From an uncultured Acetatifactor sp. (lineage in GTDB: Bacteria > Bacillota > Clostridia > Lachnospirales > Lachnospiraceae): a DNA stretch of 37,302 nucleotides. The position numbers were made by a program, and so were the translations under genes. Shown one piece after another: positions 34,789 through 37,302 of the stretch. The notes below the pieces were generated by a model. The model ran no database searches and was not told where the DNA came from. It saw only the letters and a program-made list of their open reading frames with translations. Positions within the stretch are counted from its first letter, which is position 1; every line of letters begins with the position of its first letter. The DNA lies in NCBI GenBank assembly GCA_947589505.1, contig CANQCF010000012.1, forward strand, positions 1-37,302, read 5' to 3'.

Positions 34789-35016
34789 TCAGACAATCTC
34801 CACATCCACTCTTGTGTTATCCTTGAATGACGCCGCCTTTACAAGGGCCCTGATCGCTTTGGCGATCCTCCCCTGCTTGCCAATCACCTTGCCCATATCG
34901 GAGGCAGCCACATGAAGCTCTATCACAATGTTTCTGCCGTCAACCTTTTCGGTCACGACTACCTCATCCGGATTATCAACGAGCGCCTTTGCAACTACTT
35001 CTACCAATTCCTTCAT
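34789..35016 (-). CDS. khpA: KH-domain RNA-binding protein KhpA (YlqC)
   Basis: IELHVAASDMGKVIGKQGRIAKAIRALVKAA. Confidence 0.94.
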   Translation of the reverse strand: MKELVEVVAKALVDNPDEVVVTEKVDGRNIVIELHVAASDMGKVIGKQGRIAKAIRALVKAASFKDNTRVDVEIV

Positions 35017-35038
35017 AATCCACCTCCAAACAGACGAA

Positions 35039-35284
35039 TTATTTCTCGATCCCGGCTGCCTTAAACAGTTTTCCTACAACCTCAGTGGGCTGGGCGCCGT
35101 TTGCAAGCCACTTCTTCGCAAGTTCCTCATTGATCTTAAAAGTGCTGGGATCGGTAGAAGGATCATAGGTACCGATCTCTTCAATGAATCTGCCGTCTCT
35201 GGGAGAACGGGAATCCGCTACCACAATCCTGTAAAAAGGAGCCTTCTTCTGTCCCATTCTTCTCAATCTGATCTTAACTGCCAT
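35039..35284 (-). CDS. rpsP: 30S ribosomal protein S16
   Basis: [42 protein letters not shown]. Confidence 0.98.
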   Translation of the reverse strand: MAVKIRLRRMGQKKAPFYRIVVADSRSPRDGRFIEEIGTYDPSTDPSTFKINEELAKKWLANGAQPTEVVGKLFKAAGIEK

Positions 35285-35388
35285 TTCTTTTTTCCTCCAT
35301 TAAACTATAAAATTGATTTGTATATACTCAAAAATCCAACAGGTACATACCCAAGGATTTTTTCGCCGTAACAGATAACTATTATTAC

Positions 35389-36753
35389 TCAAAAAGGGAA
35401 ACGCCCGCCCCGCATCCCGGGGAATCCGCCAAACCCGCCGTGCCGCTTTCCGCCGCCAAACTGCTTCATCATCTTCTGGCTCTGCTCAAACTGCTTGACA
35501 AAGCGGTTCACCATGGCGATATCCACGCCAGCCCCCTTCGCAATGCGGTTTTTCCTCTGGGGATTCAGGATCTTCGGGTTCCGCCGTTCCTGCACCGTCA
35601 TGGAGAGAACGATGGCCTCCATCTGCTTCATCTGTTTTTCATCCACCATGGATTCCAGATCGCCGGCCTTGATTCCCATCCCGGGAAGCATCCCCAGAAT
35701 ACTGCCTAGACCGCCCATTTTCCGCATCTGCTTCATGCTCTCCAGGTAATCTTCGAAGTCGAATTTCCCCTTCTTCATGTGGTCCGCCATCTGACGGCCC
35801 TTTTCCTCGTCTATATCGATAGCTTCCTGGGCCTTCTCGATGAGAGACAAGACATCCCCCATCCCCAGGATCCTGTTTGCCATCCGGTCGGGATAGAACT
35901 GCTCCAGATCCGTCAGCTTCTCTCCCATGCTGACATAGAGAATCGGTTTCCCGGTAACTGCTTTGATAGAGAGAGCCGCGCCGCCCCTGGTATCGCCGTC
36001 CATCTTCGAGAGGATCACGCCGTCGATGCCGACCTTCCGGTCAAATTCACCGGCAACATTGACAGCGTCCTGACCGGTCATGGCATCCACCACCAAAAGC
36101 GTCTGGTGCACAGTGACCTTTTCCTTGATCTCCTGCAGCTCCGCCATCATCTCCTCATCCACATGAAGACGACCCGCCGTATCCAGAATCACCACGTTAT
36201 AATTGTCTTTTTCCGCCAGGGCCACCGCCTGCCTTGCGATCTCCACAGGCTTTACGTTCGTCCCCAGGTCAAACACATCAATGCCCAGCTTCTCACCGTT
36301 TACATGAAGCTGTTCCACCGCCGCAGGCCGATAGACGTCACAGGCCGCCAGAAGACACCTTTTCCCTTTCTGACGGAATTTCCCGGCCAGCTTCGCCGTC
36401 GCCGTAGTCTTACCAGCGCCCTGCAGACCCGCCATCAGGATGACTGTGACGGCCTTTCCGGGCTGAAACGCAACTTCCGTGGTTTCACTTCCCATTAAGG
36501 TGATCATCTCTTCATTGACGATCTTGATCACCATCTGTCCGGGGTTCAGACCATTCATCACATCCTGGCCGATGGCCCTCTCTTCTACAGCTTTTACAAA
36601 CTGCTTGACCACCTTAAAGTTCACATCCGCCTCAAGGAGAGCCATCTTGACCTCTTTCAAGGCAGTCTTCACATCTTCCTCGGTCAGCCTGCCTTTCCCC
36701 CGGAGGTTCTTAAATACATTCTGAAGTTTTTCCGTTAAACTCTCAAACGCCAC
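35389..36753 (-). CDS. ffh: Signal recognition particle GTPase Ffh
   Basis: GLQGAGKTTATAKLAG, DTAGRLHVDEEMM, Met-rich M domain. Confidence 0.98.
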   Translation of the reverse strand: MAFESLTEKLQNVFKNLRGKGRLTEEDVKTALKEVKMALLEADVNFKVVKQFVKAVEERAIGQDVMNGLNPGQMVIKIVNEEMITLMGSETTEVAFQPGKAVTVILMAGLQGAGKTTATAKLAGKFRQKGKRCLLAACDVYRPAAVEQLHVNGEKLGIDVFDLGTNVKPVEIARQAVALAEKDNYNVVILDTAGRLHVDEEMMAELQEIKEKVTVHQTLLVVDAMTGQDAVNVAGEFDRKVGIDGVILSKMDGDTRGGAALSIKAVTGKPILYVSMGEKLTDLEQFYPDRMANRILGMGDVLSLIEKAQEAIDIDEEKGRQMADHMKKGKFDFEDYLESMKQMRKMGGLGSILGMLPGMGIKAGDLESMVDEKQMKQMEAIVLSMTVQERRNPKILNPQRKNRIAKGAGVDIAMVNRFVKQFEQSQKMMKQFGGGKRHGGFGGFPGMRGGRFPF

Positions 36754-36832
36754 GGATAACTACTCCTTCCAGACTGTTTTTCTAAGGATCAAAACATACC
36801 GCATGCCTTCCATCCCTTGCAGGGATCCGTTT

Positions 36833-37177
36833 TCAAAGGATATCCTTCAGTTCCTCGGCAAGCTGTCTGATCTGCGTCAGATATACCGAATTCTGATCCT
36901 CCGGCATCTGACGCGTCAGCCTCTCGATCTCCCGGATCTTTTCCTTTGCCTTTGTAAACCTCTCCACAAGATGAAGCCGCGCCTCATATTCCATCAGTAT
37001 CTTGTCGCACCTGCGGATCAGATCATGCACGCCCTGACGGCTGATCCCCTCTTCCTGCGCGATCTCCCCCAGGGACATATCATTATATACCGCTTCTTCA
37101 TAAACTTGTCTCTGATGCTCCGTCAAAAGTTCCCCGTAAAAATCATAGAGAAGCGCCTGCTCATAAATCTTTTCCAT
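36833..37177 (-). CDS. ylxM: YlxM family (UPF0122) helix-turn-helix protein
   Basis: LLYDFYGELLTEHQRQVYEEAVYNDMSLGEIAQEEGISRQGVHDLIRR; adjacent to ffh; GGAG RBS before the ATG at 37177. Confidence 0.93.
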   Translation of the reverse strand: MEKIYEQALLYDFYGELLTEHQRQVYEEAVYNDMSLGEIAQEEGISRQGVHDLIRRCDKILMEYEARLHLVERFTKAKEKIREIERLTRQMPEDQNSVYLTQIRQLAEELKDIL

Positions 37178-37225
37178 CTTCCACTCCAAAGACAAAAACA
37201 CAAGGCATCTCGCGACACCTTGTGT

Positions 37226-37254
37226 ATCATACAACATTATGATAGGGCTGTCAA
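37226..37254 (-). promoter_or_regulatory. Strong promoter for ylxM-ffh
   Basis: TTGACA-N17-TATGAT on the minus strand. Confidence 0.8.
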
Positions 37255-37266
37255 GTAATTTTTCTT

Positions 37267-37284
37267 TACGAACTAATGTTCGTA
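37267..37284. promoter_or_regulatory. Candidate LexA/SOS box
   Basis: TACGAACTAATGTTCGTA; contains CGAAC-N4-GTTCG, the Gram-positive LexA (DinR) box pattern. Confidence 0.75.
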
Positions 37285-37302
37285 TTCATTGCAATAGTGC
37301 GA

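Overview
A 37.3-kb window that looks like the chromosome of a Lachnospiraceae-type Clostridium relative (inferred from gene content and synteny; no search was run). Almost all genes are on the minus strand. The right part is the conserved ylxM-ffh-rpsP-khpA-rimM-trmD ... rplS-(lepB)-rbgA-(lepB)-rnhB-ylqG-ylqH-yraN-pgeF backbone, followed by a two-component system. A five-gene pseudaminic-acid-like cassette (pseI, GNAT, formyltransferase, PIG-L deacetylase, pseG) sits between trmD and rplS, and TrmD has a C-terminal GNAT extension. The middle part holds prs (divergent form), a DUF512 radical-SAM protein, der, plsY, gpsA, a double-DUF305 protein and a sialate O-acetylesterase-like enzyme. The left part holds a MoxR/MBL/VWA cluster, a DUF2809 protein, a serine hydrolase and T-box-controlled tyrS. 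The most unusual signals are (1) a recurrent pattern in which the 3' end of a gene, including the stop region, appears to have been tandemly duplicated in ~43-45-bp (or ~22-bp) units into the downstream spacer at several unrelated genes; (2) a composite repeat element at 16.5-16.9 kb (three ~101-bp units plus a 61-nt hairpin, bounded by perfect 13-bp inverted repeats); (3) the sugar cassette inside the ribosomal/tRNA-modification operon; and (4) the TrmD-GNAT fusion. All family calls come from reading motifs in the translations.
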